From Bacteroidaceae bacterium (GTDB lineage: Bacteria > Bacteroidota > Bacteroidia > Bacteroidales > Bacteroidaceae), in contig JAFYOS010000006.1 in the NCBI GenBank assembly GCA_017560125.1, forward strand, positions 124,001-188,000: DNA of 64,000 nt. Reading direction: 5' to 3'. Position 1 is the first letter of the stretch; the number at the start of each line of letters is the position of its first letter. Positions 33,794-42,945 of this stretch are shown one piece after another. The position numbers and the translations under genes were made by a program. The notes under the pieces were generated by a model. That model ran no database searches. It was not told the DNA's origin and saw only the letters and a list, made by a program, of their open reading frames with translations.

Positions 33794-36382
33794 CTAGTTT
33801 TTGAACGTGAGCATGTCGTTCTCGCTATCGACGGTTACGGGGTGCTCCCTGTTTATGGTGCCGGCGATTAGCTGCTTCGACAGCTCGTTGAGCATGTAGC
33901 GCTGTATGGCCCTTTTAATTGGGCGGGCGCCGAACTGCGGGTCGAAGCCTTCGTTGGCGAGCGTCGATATTGCTGCGGCTGTAACGTGCAGCGTCACTCC
34001 GTTCTCGGCAAGGCGGTCGGTGATGTTCGATACCTGCAGGCGTACAATCTGCTCTATCTCGTTGCGGTCGAGCGGGGTGAACATTATTGTTTCGTCTATT
34101 CTGTTCAGGAATTCGGGGCGTATGCTCTTCTTGAGCATCTCCATCAGCTGCTCTTTGGTCTCCTCGATGATTGCCTCGCGGTTGCCGTTGTTTATCTTCT
34201 CGAACTGCTCTTGTATGTATCCGCTGCCCAGGTTGCTGGTCATTATTATAATGGTGTTCTTGAAATTGACCACGCGTCCTTTGTTGTCGGTCAGTCGGCC
34301 GTCGTCGAGCACCTGAAGCAATATGTTGAATACATCGGGGTGGGCCTTCTCAATCTCGTCGAAGAGCACCACCGAGTAGGGCTTTCTTCGTACGGCTTCG
34401 GTCAGCTGTCCTCCCTCGTCGTATCCTACGTATCCCGGAGGGGCGCCTATCAGTCGCGATACCGAGAATTTCTCTTGATATTCGCTCATGTCTATGCGTG
34501 TCATCATGGTGTCGTCGTTGAACAGGTAGGCTGCAAGTGCCTTGGCCAGCTCGGTCTTTCCAACGCCTGTTGTTCCCAGGAATATGAACGAGCCTATGGG
34601 ACGCTTGGGGTCCTGAAGGCCGGCGCGGCTGCGGCGAACGGCGTCGCTGACGGCTGCTATGGCTTCGTCCTGTCCTATTACGCGCTTGTGTAGCTCCTCT
34701 TCGAGGGTGAGCAGTTTCATGCTTTCGCTTTGCATCATCTTGCTTACGGGGATGCCTGTCCAACGCGATACTACATCGGCAATATCTTCGGCTGTTACCA
34801 CCTCTTTAATCATGGCGTCGCCATCCTGCGTTTCGTGCAGCGCGCGTTCGGTGGCGGCTATGCGGTCGTTCAGTTCCTTTAGTTTGCCGTAGCGTATTTC
34901 GGCTACCAAGCCGTAGTTGCCCTCGCGCTCGGCCTTTTCGGCCTGGTGCTTGAGCTCCTCTATCTGCTGCTTGTCGTTCTGTATGATGTTGGCGAGCTCT
35001 TTTTCGTGCTGCCATTTGGCGCGACGCTCCTGTTCCTGCTCCTTCAGCTCGGCTATTTCGCTGTTGAGAGCGGCGAGCTTGGTCTCGTCCTTTTCTCGCT
35101 TTATGGCTTCGCGCTCAATTTCGAGCTGTTTCAGGTGGCGCGATATCTCGTCAAGCTCCTCGGGTAGCGAGTCGCGCTCCATGCGCAGCTTGGCGGCGGC
35201 CTCGTCTATCAGGTCGATGGCCTTGTCGGGCAGGAAGCGCTCGGTGATGTAGCGGTCGCTAAGGTTGACGGCAGCTATGAGTGCGTCGTCCTGTATGCTC
35301 ACCTTGTGGTGGCTTTCGTAGCGCTCTTTCAGACCGCGCAGGATGGAAATGGTGCTCATCTTGTCGGGTTCGTTCACCATTACCGTCTGGAAACGGCGTT
35401 CGAGCGCCTTGTCCTTTTCGAAATATTTCTGGTACTCGTCGAGGGTGGTGGCGCCTATTGAGCGCAGTTCGCCACGGGCTAGCGCCGGTTTCAGTATGTT
35501 TGCGGCGTCCATGGCGCCTTCGCCCTTGCCCGCGCCTACGAGTGTGTGTATCTCGTCGATGAATAGTATGATATTGCCCTCCGATTTCAGCACTTCGTTG
35601 ATGACGGCTTTCAGTCGCTCTTCGAATTCGCCCTTGTACTTCGCTCCGGCTACCAGGGCTCCCATGTCGAGCGAGTATATTTGTTTGTTGCGCAGGTTTT
35701 CGGGTACATCGCCGCGCACGATGCGGTGGGCCAGTCCCTCCACGATGGCGGTTTTACCGGTTCCTGGTTCGCCTATCAGTATGGGGTTGTTCTTGGTGCG
35801 GCGGCTCAGAATCTGCAATATGCGACGTATCTCGTCGTCGCGGCCGTTGACGGGGTCGTGCTTGCCGTTGCGGGCTGCTTCGTTCAGATTTATGGCATAT
35901 TTGCTGAGCGACTGGTAGCTCTCTTCGGCGGTCTGCGAGGTTACTTTTTCGCCCTTGCGCAGTTCGGCGATTGCCGATTTCAGTTCCTTTTCGGTGACGC
36001 CGGCATCCTTCAGTAACTTGGCGACAGGGCTGTTTGTGGTCAGAAGCGCAAGCAGCATGGGTTCGATTGATGTGAATTCGTCGCCCATCTCCTTGGCTAT
36101 GGTTGTGGCCTTGCTCAGCACCTCGTTGCTTTCGCGGCTCAGGTAGGGCTCGCCACCCGATACTTTGGGGCAATTTTTTTCCATTCGTTCGGCCTCTTGC
36201 TTTATCAGCTGCGCGTTGGCGCCTGTTTTTTGTAGAAGGAACGATGTTATCTGCTCGCCTACGGTTAGTATGGCGCTCATTATGTGTGCGGGTTCTATCG
36301 CCTGCTGACCGAGCGCCTGCACTCTGTTGACGGCGCTCTGAATGGCCTCTTGTGCTTTAATTGTAAAATTGTTGAAGTTCAT
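33794..36382 (-). CDS. clpB: ATP-dependent disaggregase chaperone ClpB
   Basis: 862 residues from the ATG at 36380-36382; the longer frame upstream runs through the regulatory region and is rejected. Clp-N double repeat (1-145), AAA+ module 1 with Walker A GEPGTGKT at 204-211, a long coiled-coil M domain (about 405-520), and AAA+ module 2 with Walker A GTTGVGKT at 603-610. It unfolds aggregated proteins with DnaK after heat stress. The coiled-coil domain separates it from ClpA/ClpC. It has a good Shine-Dalgarno sequence, which is rare in this window, and a candidate operator at 36441-36471 in its leader. Confidence 0.97.
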   Translation of the reverse strand: MNFNNFTIKAQEAIQSAVNRVQALGQQAIEPAHIMSAILTVGEQITSFLLQKTGANAQLIKQEAERMEKNCPKVSGGEPYLSRESNEVLSKATTIAKEMGDEFTSIEPMLLALLTTNSPVAKLLKDAGVTEKELKSAIAELRKGEKVTSQTAEESYQSLSKYAINLNEAARNGKHDPVNGRDDEIRRILQILSRRTKNNPILIGEPGTGKTAIVEGLAHRIVRGDVPENLRNKQIYSLDMGALVAGAKYKGEFEERLKAVINEVLKSEGNIILFIDEIHTLVGAGKGEGAMDAANILKPALARGELRSIGATTLDEYQKYFEKDKALERRFQTVMVNEPDKMSTISILRGLKERYESHHKVSIQDDALIAAVNLSDRYITERFLPDKAIDLIDEAAAKLRMERDSLPEELDEISRHLKQLEIEREAIKREKDETKLAALNSEIAELKEQEQERRAKWQHEKELANIIQNDKQQIEELKHQAEKAEREGNYGLVAEIRYGKLKELNDRIAATERALHETQDGDAMIKEVVTAEDIADVVSRWTGIPVSKMMQSESMKLLTLEEELHKRVIGQDEAIAAVSDAVRRSRAGLQDPKRPIGSFIFLGTTGVGKTELAKALAAYLFNDDTMMTRIDMSEYQEKFSVSRLIGAPPGYVGYDEGGQLTEAVRRKPYSVVLFDEIEKAHPDVFNILLQVLDDGRLTDNKGRVVNFKNTIIIMTSNLGSGYIQEQFEKINNGNREAIIEETKEQLMEMLKKSIRPEFLNRIDETIMFTPLDRNEIEQIVRLQVSNITDRLAENGVTLHVTAAAISTLANEGFDPQFGARPIKRAIQRYMLNELSKQLIAGTINREHPVTVDSENDMLTFKN

Positions 36383-36390
36383 AATCAATA

Positions 36391-36398
36391 TCTCCTTT
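36391..36398 (-). promoter_or_regulatory. Strong Shine-Dalgarno of clpB
   Basis: The minus strand reads AAAGGAGA 8 bases ahead of the ATG. Almost every other gene in the window has only an A-rich region there, so strong initiation may matter for heat-shock expression. Confidence 0.6.
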
Positions 36399-36440
36399 CG
36401 AATGAATATGAACAAATAGTGCTCCAATATGGTTTTGAGT

Positions 36441-36471
36441 GACAAAATGTCTATATATAGGACTTTTTGTC
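36441..36471. promoter_or_regulatory. Candidate operator upstream of clpB
   Basis: GACAAAATGTC (36441-36451) and GACTTTTTGTC (36461-36471) form an 11-bp inverted repeat with one mismatch around a 9-base TATATATAG spacer. No TAnnTTTG box is visible for clpB, so this region may contain an alternative promoter or repressor site. Confidence 0.45.
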
Positions 36472-36494
36472 TGTTTGTGGGTGCGTTGTGGTAC

Positions 36495-36526
36495 AAAAAA
36501 GGCTGCACCACTGAAATGGTGCAGCC
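36495..36526 (-). terminator. Terminator of ribH
   Basis: GGCTGCACCA and TGGTGCAGCC form a 10-bp stem (36501-36510, 36517-36526); on the minus strand a T6 run follows (plus A6, 36495-36500). Confidence 0.9.
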
Positions 36527-36545
36527 CTGTATGTGGTTGCAGTTG

Positions 36546-37031
36546 TTATTTTCCGAACTGAGCAATCATATGCAGTGCGGTCACCGCGCACTCGTCGCCC
36601 TTGTTACCCAAGCGACCGCCGCTGCGCTCCTGCGCCTGTTTCAGGTCGTTGGTGGTGATGAGGCCGAATATCACGGGGGTGTCGCCTGTTACGTTCAACT
36701 GCGACAGTCCGGCTGTAACGCCTTCGCAAATGTAGTCGAAGTGGGGGGTGTCGCCTCTGATTACGCATCCGATGGCTATTATGGCGTCGTACTTGTTGCT
36801 TTTTACAAGGCGTGAAGCGCCATAGATGAGTTCAAAACTGCCGGGAACGCTGAAGGTGTCTATGTTCTCTGTCTCAACGCCGTTGGCGATAAGTGTATTT
36901 ATGGCTCCGTCGCGCAAAGCGTATGTGATGTCGGAGTTCCACTCTGAATAGACCACTGCTATGTGGCGTCCATTGCCCGAAGGTACCTTGGTGGGATCGT
37001 AGTCCGAAAGGTTGTGTAATTCAGTTGCCAT
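36546..37031 (-). CDS. ribH: 6,7-dimethyl-8-ribityllumazine synthase
   Basis: 161 residues, standard size. It condenses ribulose-derived 3,4-dihydroxy-2-butanone phosphate with the aminopyrimidine to give lumazine, the substrate of riboflavin synthase (ribE at 58255 in this window). Motifs are [13 protein letters not shown] with the substrate-binding [12 protein letters not shown] and the catalytic loop [11 protein letters not shown] with its His. A terminator hairpin lies just upstream and one just downstream, so it is probably a single gene or weakly read through from the TPR gene. Confidence 0.97.
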   Translation of the reverse strand: MATELHNLSDYDPTKVPSGNGRHIAVVYSEWNSDITYALRDGAINTLIANGVETENIDTFSVPGSFELIYGASRLVKSNKYDAIIAIGCVIRGDTPHFDYICEGVTAGLSQLNVTGDTPVIFGLITTNDLKQAQERSGGRLGNKGDECAVTALHMIAQFGK

Positions 37032-37053
37032 GTTGTTTCTGTTTTATGGTAAT

Positions 37054-37093
37054 AAAAAAGGACTGCCGCATTTTGTTCGACGTGGCAGTCCTT
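37054..37093 (-). terminator. Terminator between the TPR gene and ribH
   Basis: AAGGACTGCC and GGCAGTCCTT form a 10-bp stem with a 16-base loop; a T6 run follows on the minus strand. It stands between two minus-strand genes only 81 bases apart. Confidence 0.8.
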
Positions 37094-37112
37094 ATTATAT
37101 ATAAGTGCTATG

Positions 37113-37784
37113 TTATTTTACACGGTTGATGTACTTGTCGATGTCCATAGCCTGAATAGATGCGAAGTATTTGTCCTTAATCTGGGTATATACCTTGAGT
37201 GCATCCTCTTTCTTGCCCTGCTTCTCGTAGATGATACCGGCCTGCAACAAGCAGTAGGGGCTGATGGTGTTGTTGTCGGCTGCTTTTGCTGCCTCGATGA
37301 ACTTGCCAACAGCTGCCGAAAGGTCGCCTGTGTTAGCGTAGCAGTTACCAAGTGCGCTCAATACGCCGGGGGCAACCATGTTGTCGTCGCCGTCGAATGC
37401 CTTCAAGTAGGGGATTGCCTCCTCGTAACGGCCTGTCTGTGCAAGAGCAAGACCTGCATATGCGTTAGCTATGTTTGCTGTGGGTGTGCCGCCGAATTCG
37501 TCGATTACCTGGATGAGACCCATGTTACCCTGCTCGTCGCCGTTGAGAGCCTTGTCGAACTCCTGTGCTGCGAAATATTTCTCTGCCTGGAAGATAGCTG
37601 CTGCCGCTGCTTTTGCTTTGGGCTCAACTACATAATCCTGATAAAGGATTGTACCTGCAACGATAACTACGATAGCTGCAATGGCAGCAAGAATCTGTTT
37701 CTTGTATTTGTTGATAAATGCTTCTGATTTGCCTACTACCTCTTCTACATTGATAGCTTCGGGCTGTGTGTTCTGTTCTTTCAT
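37113..37784 (-). CDS. Membrane-anchored tetratricopeptide repeat protein
   Basis: 223 residues. A short cytoplasmic start, one transmembrane helix (about 30-48, ILAAIAAIVVIVAGTILY), an Ala-rich helix, then TPR units from about 70: IANAYAGLALAQTGRYEEAIPYL, SALGNCYANTGDLSAAVGKF, LLQAGIIYEKQGKKEDALKVY. The arrangement resembles YfgM-like periplasmic chaperone partners and other N-anchored TPR adaptors. Role unknown. A TACTTTTG box (37835-37842) precedes it, and the divergent recF gene lies 215 bases away. Confidence 0.85.
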   Translation of the reverse strand: MKEQNTQPEAINVEEVVGKSEAFINKYKKQILAAIAAIVVIVAGTILYQDYVVEPKAKAAAAAIFQAEKYFAAQEFDKALNGDEQGNMGLIQVIDEFGGTPTANIANAYAGLALAQTGRYEEAIPYLKAFDGDDNMVAPGVLSALGNCYANTGDLSAAVGKFIEAAKAADNNTISPYCLLQAGIIYEKQGKKEDALKVYTQIKDKYFASIQAMDIDKYINRVK

Positions 37785-37834
37785 TTTTTTATGTGTTTTT
37801 ATTATTTTCGATGGTTTGATTAAATTCTGAATTG

Positions 37835-37842
37835 CAAAAGTA
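37835..37842 (-). promoter_or_regulatory. -7 box TACTTTTG of the TPR gene
   Basis: Plus strand CAAAAGTA, 51 bases upstream of the start codon. Confidence 0.55.
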
Positions 37843-37917
37843 ATTCTTTTATCTTTAGAAAAGAAAAAATCTGTATGTTTTTTTGTCGCAGGCGTGAATA
37901 TTCTCGCATTTTTTTGC

Positions 37918-37925
37918 TACGTTTG
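37918..37925 (+). promoter_or_regulatory. -7 box TACGTTTG of recF
   Basis: 75 bases before the recF ATG, in a divergent region with the TPR gene. Confidence 0.5.
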
Positions 37926-37999
37926 CTTGATTTAATATGCTAAGATGAGTTATTTTTGCAGAAATTTAGTGTCGCATATATCGAAAAATTCCGAATAGA

Positions 38000-39106
38000 A
38001 TGTTACTGAACGAAATATCTATCTTCAATTATAGAAGCCTGTCTTCGGTGGAGCTGTCGCTGTCGCCCAAAATAAATTGCTTTATAGGCAGCAACGGTGT
38101 CGGCAAGACCAATCTGCTCGATGCGGTCTATTATCTCTCTTTTTGCAAGAGTGCTATCGGTGCATCGGATAGTCAGCACATAAAACACGACGAGCTGTTC
38201 TTTCTCATACAGGGTTCGTATGTTTCCGATGTAGGCGTAAACGAGGAATTTTCGTGTGGATTAAAGCGTGGCGACAAAAAACAGTTCAAGCACAATAAAA
38301 AGAGCTACGACAAGCTGTCGGAGCATATAGGCCGTGTGCCGCTTGTGATGATTTCGCCTGCCGACCACAATCTCATTTCGGGCGGAAGCGACGAGCGTCG
38401 CCGTTTTATCGATGTAGTCATTTCGCAGTACGACAAGGAGTATCTTCATGCGCTAATACGCTATAACAGAGCGCTTACGCAGCGCAATGTGATGTTGCGT
38501 AGCGGTCACGAGCTCGACCCTGAAATGATGGAACTTGTGGAGCAGATGATGATAGCCGAGGCGGTCAAGGTGTACGAGGGACGCAAGAGCTTTGTGGAGC
38601 ATCTGATACCCATCTTCCGTCATTTTTATCAGGAGATTGCCGGCCTCGACGAGGATGTGAGCCTCTCGTACCGTTCCAATTTGTCCGACGAGTCGTTTGC
38701 CGAGCAGTTGGCTGCGTCGCGATACGATGACCGTCGCGTGGGCTACACCACCAAGGGTGTTCACAAGGACGAATTGGTGATGCAGTTGAATGGCTATGCT
38801 ATTAAAAAAGAGGGTTCGCAGGGGCAGAACAAAAGCTATCTCGTGGCATTGAAATTGGCGCAATTCGATTTCCTGCGTCGATGCAGCGGCGAGACGCCCA
38901 TACTGCTGTTGGATGATATATTCGACAAGCTCGATTCGCGCAGGGTAGAGCAGATTGTGAAACTGGTGTCAGGCGAGCGTTTCGGACAGATATTCATCAC
39001 CGATGTGAACCGCGACCACATCGATTCCATTCTCGAATGTGTCGATGGCGATTATAAACTGTTCGAGGTAGCGGCCGGAAATGTAAATTTAGTGAAGGAA
39101 AAATGA
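38000..39106 (+). CDS. recF: DNA replication and repair protein RecF
   Basis: 368 residues. ABC-type ATPase that helps load RecA at gaps. Walker A GSNGVGKT at 30-37, the signature region EGSQGQNKSYLVALKLAQ, and Walker B LLLDDIFDKLD are all present, as is the ITDVNRDH D-loop/H-loop region near the C-terminus. The stop overlaps the DUF721 gene by 4 bases (ATGA), so the two are translated together, a common pairing in Bacteroidetes. Confidence 0.96.
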   Translation: MLLNEISIFNYRSLSSVELSLSPKINCFIGSNGVGKTNLLDAVYYLSFCKSAIGASDSQHIKHDELFFLIQGSYVSDVGVNEEFSCGLKRGDKKQFKHNKKSYDKLSEHIGRVPLVMISPADHNLISGGSDERRRFIDVVISQYDKEYLHALIRYNRALTQRNVMLRSGHELDPEMMELVEQMMIAEAVKVYEGRKSFVEHLIPIFRHFYQEIAGLDEDVSLSYRSNLSDESFAEQLAASRYDDRRVGYTTKGVHKDELVMQLNGYAIKKEGSQGQNKSYLVALKLAQFDFLRRCSGETPILLLDDIFDKLDSRRVEQIVKLVSGERFGQIFITDVNRDHIDSILECVDGDYKLFEVAAGNVNLVKEK

Positions 39107-39393
39107 AACGAGGTGGTGTGAAATCAATCAGCGAGCTTGTGAAGGCAACGTGTCGCGAAGAGGGGCTCGAAACTCCGTTGAACGAGTATCGCCTTGTCAA
39201 TGGCTGGTCGCAGGTGCTTGGTCCCACGGTAAAATTCTATACCAAAGAACTTTACATAAGAAACCAGGTGCTCTATGTGCAGGTGACATCGTCGGTGCTC
39301 AGGCAGGAACTGATGATGAACCGCAAGACGCTTGTTCATCGCCTGAATGAGCATGTTGGAGCCCAGGTAATCACCGATATAGTGCTCCGTTGA
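39103..39393 (+). CDS. DUF721 protein (DciA-like)
   Basis: 96 residues. It has the DUF721 core: a helix-rich start, VNGWSQVLGPTVKFYTKELYIRNQVLYVQVTSSVLRQELMMNRKTLVHRLNE. DUF721 proteins related to DciA are predicted helicase-loading partners, which fits the coupling to recF (4-base overlap), but no helicase-related evidence is present here. Followed by a perfect hairpin. Confidence 0.88.
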   Translation: MKRGGVKSISELVKATCREEGLETPLNEYRLVNGWSQVLGPTVKFYTKELYIRNQVLYVQVTSSVLRQELMMNRKTLVHRLNEHVGAQVITDIVLR

Positions 39394-39396
39394 TGG

Positions 39397-39418
39397 TCGC
39401 ACGGCAATTGCCGTGCGA
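39397..39418 (+). terminator. Palindromic hairpin after the recF operon
   Basis: Perfect palindrome (TCGCACGGCAA / TTGCCGTGCGA), 3 bases after the DUF721 stop. The following AATTTATTATAG is only a weak U-rich tract. Confidence 0.65.
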
Positions 39419-39457
39419 ATTTATTATAGATTTATCTATAACTTCGGGTAAATGATG

Positions 39458-39465
39458 TATCTTTG
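39458..39465 (+). promoter_or_regulatory. -7 box TATCTTTG, nearly touching the next start codon
   Basis: The box ends 4 bases before the ATG at 39470. A start site at the normal distance would fall at or inside the start codon, so the message would be leaderless or nearly so. No good -33 was seen. Confidence 0.5.
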
Positions 39466-39469
39466 CAAC

Positions 39470-39943
39470 ATGAAACGTATTTTTAATATCAAAGTGGCCA
39501 TTTTGCTGGCCCTGATGTTTGTTGCCGGTAAGTCGTCGGCACAAACCCCATTGTATCTAATGAACACGTCGGGAGCCTTGTACTCCTTTGTACTCGAGGA
39601 GAAACCTCGCTTCTGGCATTCATCTTCGTTGCTCCACATTAAGACCGAGAGCTTGAAGATAAATTTTGTGCTTAACAAGGTATCTCAGATATTTTGGGAT
39701 AACGAGATTCCTACATCCATAAAAGAGACTGTCGAGGAGAAGGCCAAGTTCAGAATAGACGATAACAAGCTGTATATTTCGGGCGCACCGGCAACCGAAA
39801 TATTCATCTATTCGCTCAAAGGCAACCTTTGTGCTAGAATAGAGGCGGCCGACAGCGAGCAGGTGGTCGATATTACAGAATTCGAGGCGGGAACATATTT
39901 GGTGAAGGTCGATGATTTTACATTTAAATTCATTAAGCGATGA
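39470..39943 (+). CDS. Small secreted protein with a T9SS-like tail, coupled to CotH
   Basis: 157 residues. Signal peptide (about 1-25, ends KSSA-Q), a ~60-residue module ending KVSQIFWDN that aligns with the corresponding module of the Cthe_2159, CotH and 6851-7312 proteins, then a tail with IYSLKGNLCARI...FEAGTYLVKVDDFTFKFIKR. There is no other domain. It has the same size and plan as the small protein of the VTC operon, and in the same way its stop overlaps the start of a tail-less larger protein (ATGA, 39940-39943). Role as adaptor or anchor is inferred. Confidence 0.8.
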   Translation: MKRIFNIKVAILLALMFVAGKSSAQTPLYLMNTSGALYSFVLEEKPRFWHSSSLLHIKTESLKINFVLNKVSQIFWDNEIPTSIKETVEEKAKFRIDDNKLYISGAPATEIFIYSLKGNLCARIEAADSEQVVDITEFEAGTYLVKVDDFTFKFIKR

Positions 39944-41616
39944 CGAAGAAAGCACTATTATTCATATTGGCCGCCATCGCCATGCTTTTGCCTGCCCATG
40001 GCGCACAGGATTCTATTTTCGTGCAGTTGAAGGACGGCACCGTGCTAGCATATGAATATGCCGAGAACGACACGGTATCCGTCGATGAAACATATATCAA
40101 TATCTCCGACACCACTTTCTATTCGGGCTATGTGCGCAGGATTGTCTTCGACAGGTCGGTACTTGGTCGCGAATCGAGCATGCAGCTGATGTCGTTCAAA
40201 TTGCGCCATACGGACGAGGGCAACGAAGCGCTGCTCAACAAGACCTTCTCGGCAGATATTGACGACCTTACGAACAAAGATACTATCAGCTTCATCATTC
40301 CTTACCTCACCAACTACAAGCTGAAGCCATTTTTCATGGCCAATTCGCACAAAGTGAAGGTATATGCCAACGACGAACTGATAACCTCGGAAGAGAGCGT
40401 TGTGGATTTCACCAATCCGGTTACAATCCGTCTTGAATATGGCGACGCAGCTCCCAGGGAGTATGTCGTGTGCTTGAAGAACTCGGGCTTGCCTATTGTG
40501 GTGATTGATACCCCCAACGGTCAGGCTATCGCCAGCAAGAGCACATGGGTCGAACGAAGCTCGATGACCATCTATCGCCCCGACGGAGGCATCGACTACA
40601 GCTCGGGCACCGACTACATGAACATCAGCGGTCGTGGAAACAGCACATGGAGCTATTCGAAAAAGCCCTATAACATCAAGCTTAATGTGAAGAAGGCGAT
40701 ACTTGGAATGCCCAAGCACAAGCGTTGGTGTCTGCTTGCCAACTACATCGACCGCACACTGATTAGAAACGCCGTGGCATTTGAACTGGCCAAGATGACC
40801 TCGATGGACTGGACGCCCAATGGTCGTTTCGTGGAGCTTGTGGTTAACGGCAAGGCGTTGGGTAACTATTATTTGTGCGAGGCTATCCGCATAGACAACG
40901 ACCGTGTGAACATAAACGAGATGGGTCCGAACGACATTTCGGGCGAGGCTATCACCGGCGGCTATCTGATGGAGCTCGACAGCTACTACGATGCCGAGTG
41001 GAAATTCAAGACATCGTATTTCAAGATGCCTATAAACATGAAGGAGCCCGACGACGATGTTATCAACAGCTATCAGTTCTCGTACATAAAATCGTACTGC
41101 AACGATGCGGAAAAAATGCTCTACAATGGTTCGTACAACTCATTTGCCGAGTATTTCGATATGAACACACTTGTCGATTGGTACATACTCAACGAGGTGA
41201 TATACAATCCCGAGCCCAAGCATCCCAAGAGTAGCTACATGCATAAGGACAAGAACGGCAAGCTGCGCATGGGCCCCGCATGGGACCACGACTGGGAAAC
41301 ATTTACCCCGCACACCAGCCTTGTGAACAAGGAGGCCATGTGGTTCGGCAAGCTGTATAAATTGCCCGAATTCGTGAAATTGCTCAAAGAGCGTTGGAAC
41401 AAGCTCAAGAAGCCGTTTGCTTCGGTAGCTGGCTTCATCGAGGAAACCCGCGAGGAGATAAGGCTCTCGTGGCAGTTCAACAATTCTGTGTGGGGCACCA
41501 TCAGCAATGGAGTAAATGGTGATATATCGCTTCCCTATGACCAGGCTGTGGATCGTCTTAAAAATTCGCTCCTAAACAGAATCAATTCGTTGGATGTAAT
41601 AATAAATTCATTGTAA
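39940..41616 (+). CDS. CotH kinase family protein, exported
   Basis: 558 residues. Signal peptide (about 1-22), shared module at ~24-72 (DGTVLAYEY ... YVRRIVFDRS), an immunoglobulin-like region (about 82-190), then the CotH kinase domain: SGRGNSTWSYSKKPYNIKL at 230-248, DRTLIRNAVAFELAK, VVNGKALGNYYLCEAI, and GPAWDHDWETF at 445-455 with the DxD metal site. Characterised CotH kinases phosphorylate extracellular or spore-coat proteins on Ser. The protein has no T9SS-like tail, but the coupled upstream gene does. CotH, VTC, DUF4956 and Cthe_2159 genes are associated in other bacteria, so this locus may cooperate with the 5.2-9.7 kb operon. Confidence 0.9.
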   Translation: MTKKALLFILAAIAMLLPAHGAQDSIFVQLKDGTVLAYEYAENDTVSVDETYINISDTTFYSGYVRRIVFDRSVLGRESSMQLMSFKLRHTDEGNEALLNKTFSADIDDLTNKDTISFIIPYLTNYKLKPFFMANSHKVKVYANDELITSEESVVDFTNPVTIRLEYGDAAPREYVVCLKNSGLPIVVIDTPNGQAIASKSTWVERSSMTIYRPDGGIDYSSGTDYMNISGRGNSTWSYSKKPYNIKLNVKKAILGMPKHKRWCLLANYIDRTLIRNAVAFELAKMTSMDWTPNGRFVELVVNGKALGNYYLCEAIRIDNDRVNINEMGPNDISGEAITGGYLMELDSYYDAEWKFKTSYFKMPINMKEPDDDVINSYQFSYIKSYCNDAEKMLYNGSYNSFAEYFDMNTLVDWYILNEVIYNPEPKHPKSSYMHKDKNGKLRMGPAWDHDWETFTPHTSLVNKEAMWFGKLYKLPEFVKLLKERWNKLKKPFASVAGFIEETREEIRLSWQFNNSVWGTISNGVNGDISLPYDQAVDRLKNSLLNRINSLDVIINSL

Positions 41617-41685
41617 TTCCTGTTTGCCGGTTAACAATTCTATCCGTAGTATGTTAATCAATCAGTATGGTAAATATGGAATAAA

Positions 41686-42939
41686 ATGGTACGTTTAAGA
41701 ATGAACGCAACAACATTGCGCCTGATGATTTTGAGCTTCCTCGAATTTGCTGTTTGGGGAGCATACCTTACATCCATGGGCATTTATCTGTTCAAGGTGG
41801 GTGTGGGCGAAAATCTTGGTTGGTTTTTCTCGGTTCAGGGAATAGCATCGATATTCATGCCGGCAATAGTCGGTGTCATTGCCGACAGATGGGTGCCGGC
41901 ACAGAAAATGCTGTCGCTGTGCCACATATTGGCCGCCTTTTTTATGGCTGTTACCGGTTATGTGGGTATGGTCATGGGCGATAATGTCGATTTTGCAAGC
42001 CTGTTCATTCCCTATATGTTCAGCGTGGCGTTTTTCATGCCCACCATAGCCCTTTCCAATTCCGTTTCATATACGGTGCTCGGTGGCGAGGGTATGGATA
42101 CGGTTCGTGCGTTCCCCCGCATCAGGTTGCTTGGAACGGTGGGCTTTGTGGCCTCCATGTGGATTGTCGATCTGCTGGGGTTAAAGGAATCATATAATCA
42201 GTTCTTTGCATCGGCTGTGTGGGGTGTGCTCATGGCGCTCTATTCGCTCACCATGCCGCCCTGTCCGCTGAACAAGGCGCGTGGCGACAGTCGCTTCTTC
42301 TCCATCATGGGTATAGATGCCTTCAGATGCATGGCCGATAGACGCATGGCTCTCTTTTTCCTATTTGCTATGCTGTTGGGTGCTGCCCTGCAGATATCGA
42401 ATGGTTATGCGGGTGCCTATCTAAGCAGTTTCGCATCCAATCCCGAGTATATCGATTCGTTTGCAGTGCGCCATCCAGTGATAATGACATCGCTGTCGCA
42501 GATATCCGAGATGTTCTGCATCCTGCTCATCCCGTTTTTCCTTGGCCGCTACGGCATCAAGCGTGTGATGATAATCTCCATGCTTGCATGGGCTTTGCGC
42601 TACATGTTCCTTGGCCTCGGTAATCCCGGCGACGGTGCGTGGCTTTTTGTAATCTCTATGCTGGTCTATGGAGTGGCGTTCGATTTCTTCAATATATCGG
42701 GCTCGCTGTTTGTGAATTCCGTTGCCGACAAGAGCGTGCGCTCGGGAGCCCAGGGGCTCTTCATGCTCGTGACAAACGGGCTTGGCGCATCGGTGGGAAT
42801 GATTGTGGCGCAAAAGGTGGTGAATATGGCATTGGCTACCGCCGGCTGGTCGCTTGCATGGTATATTTTTGCAACCTATGCCTTGGTGATAGCTGTGCTC
42901 TTTATACTATTTTTCAAAGATAAGGTAAGTACAAACTAA
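41686..42939 (+). CDS. MFS transporter, nucleoside permease (NupG/XapB) type
   Basis: 417 residues with about 12 transmembrane helices. The start SFLEFAVWGAYLTSMG and the IADRWVPAQKML loop are typical of the nucleoside:H+ symporter branch. It probably imports nucleosides; the exact substrate is not determinable. The ATG at 41701 (MNATTLRL) is a possible alternative start, since homologues begin near it. The bifunctional nuclease gene starts 6 bases after its stop, so the two share a transcript. Ends in a short cytoplasmic tail. Confidence 0.87.
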   Translation: MVRLRMNATTLRLMILSFLEFAVWGAYLTSMGIYLFKVGVGENLGWFFSVQGIASIFMPAIVGVIADRWVPAQKMLSLCHILAAFFMAVTGYVGMVMGDNVDFASLFIPYMFSVAFFMPTIALSNSVSYTVLGGEGMDTVRAFPRIRLLGTVGFVASMWIVDLLGLKESYNQFFASAVWGVLMALYSLTMPPCPLNKARGDSRFFSIMGIDAFRCMADRRMALFFLFAMLLGAALQISNGYAGAYLSSFASNPEYIDSFAVRHPVIMTSLSQISEMFCILLIPFFLGRYGIKRVMIISMLAWALRYMFLGLGNPGDGAWLFVISMLVYGVAFDFFNISGSLFVNSVADKSVRSGAQGLFMLVTNGLGASVGMIVAQKVVNMALATAGWSLAWYIFATYALVIAVLFILFFKDKVSTN

Positions 42940-42945
42940 TTATAT

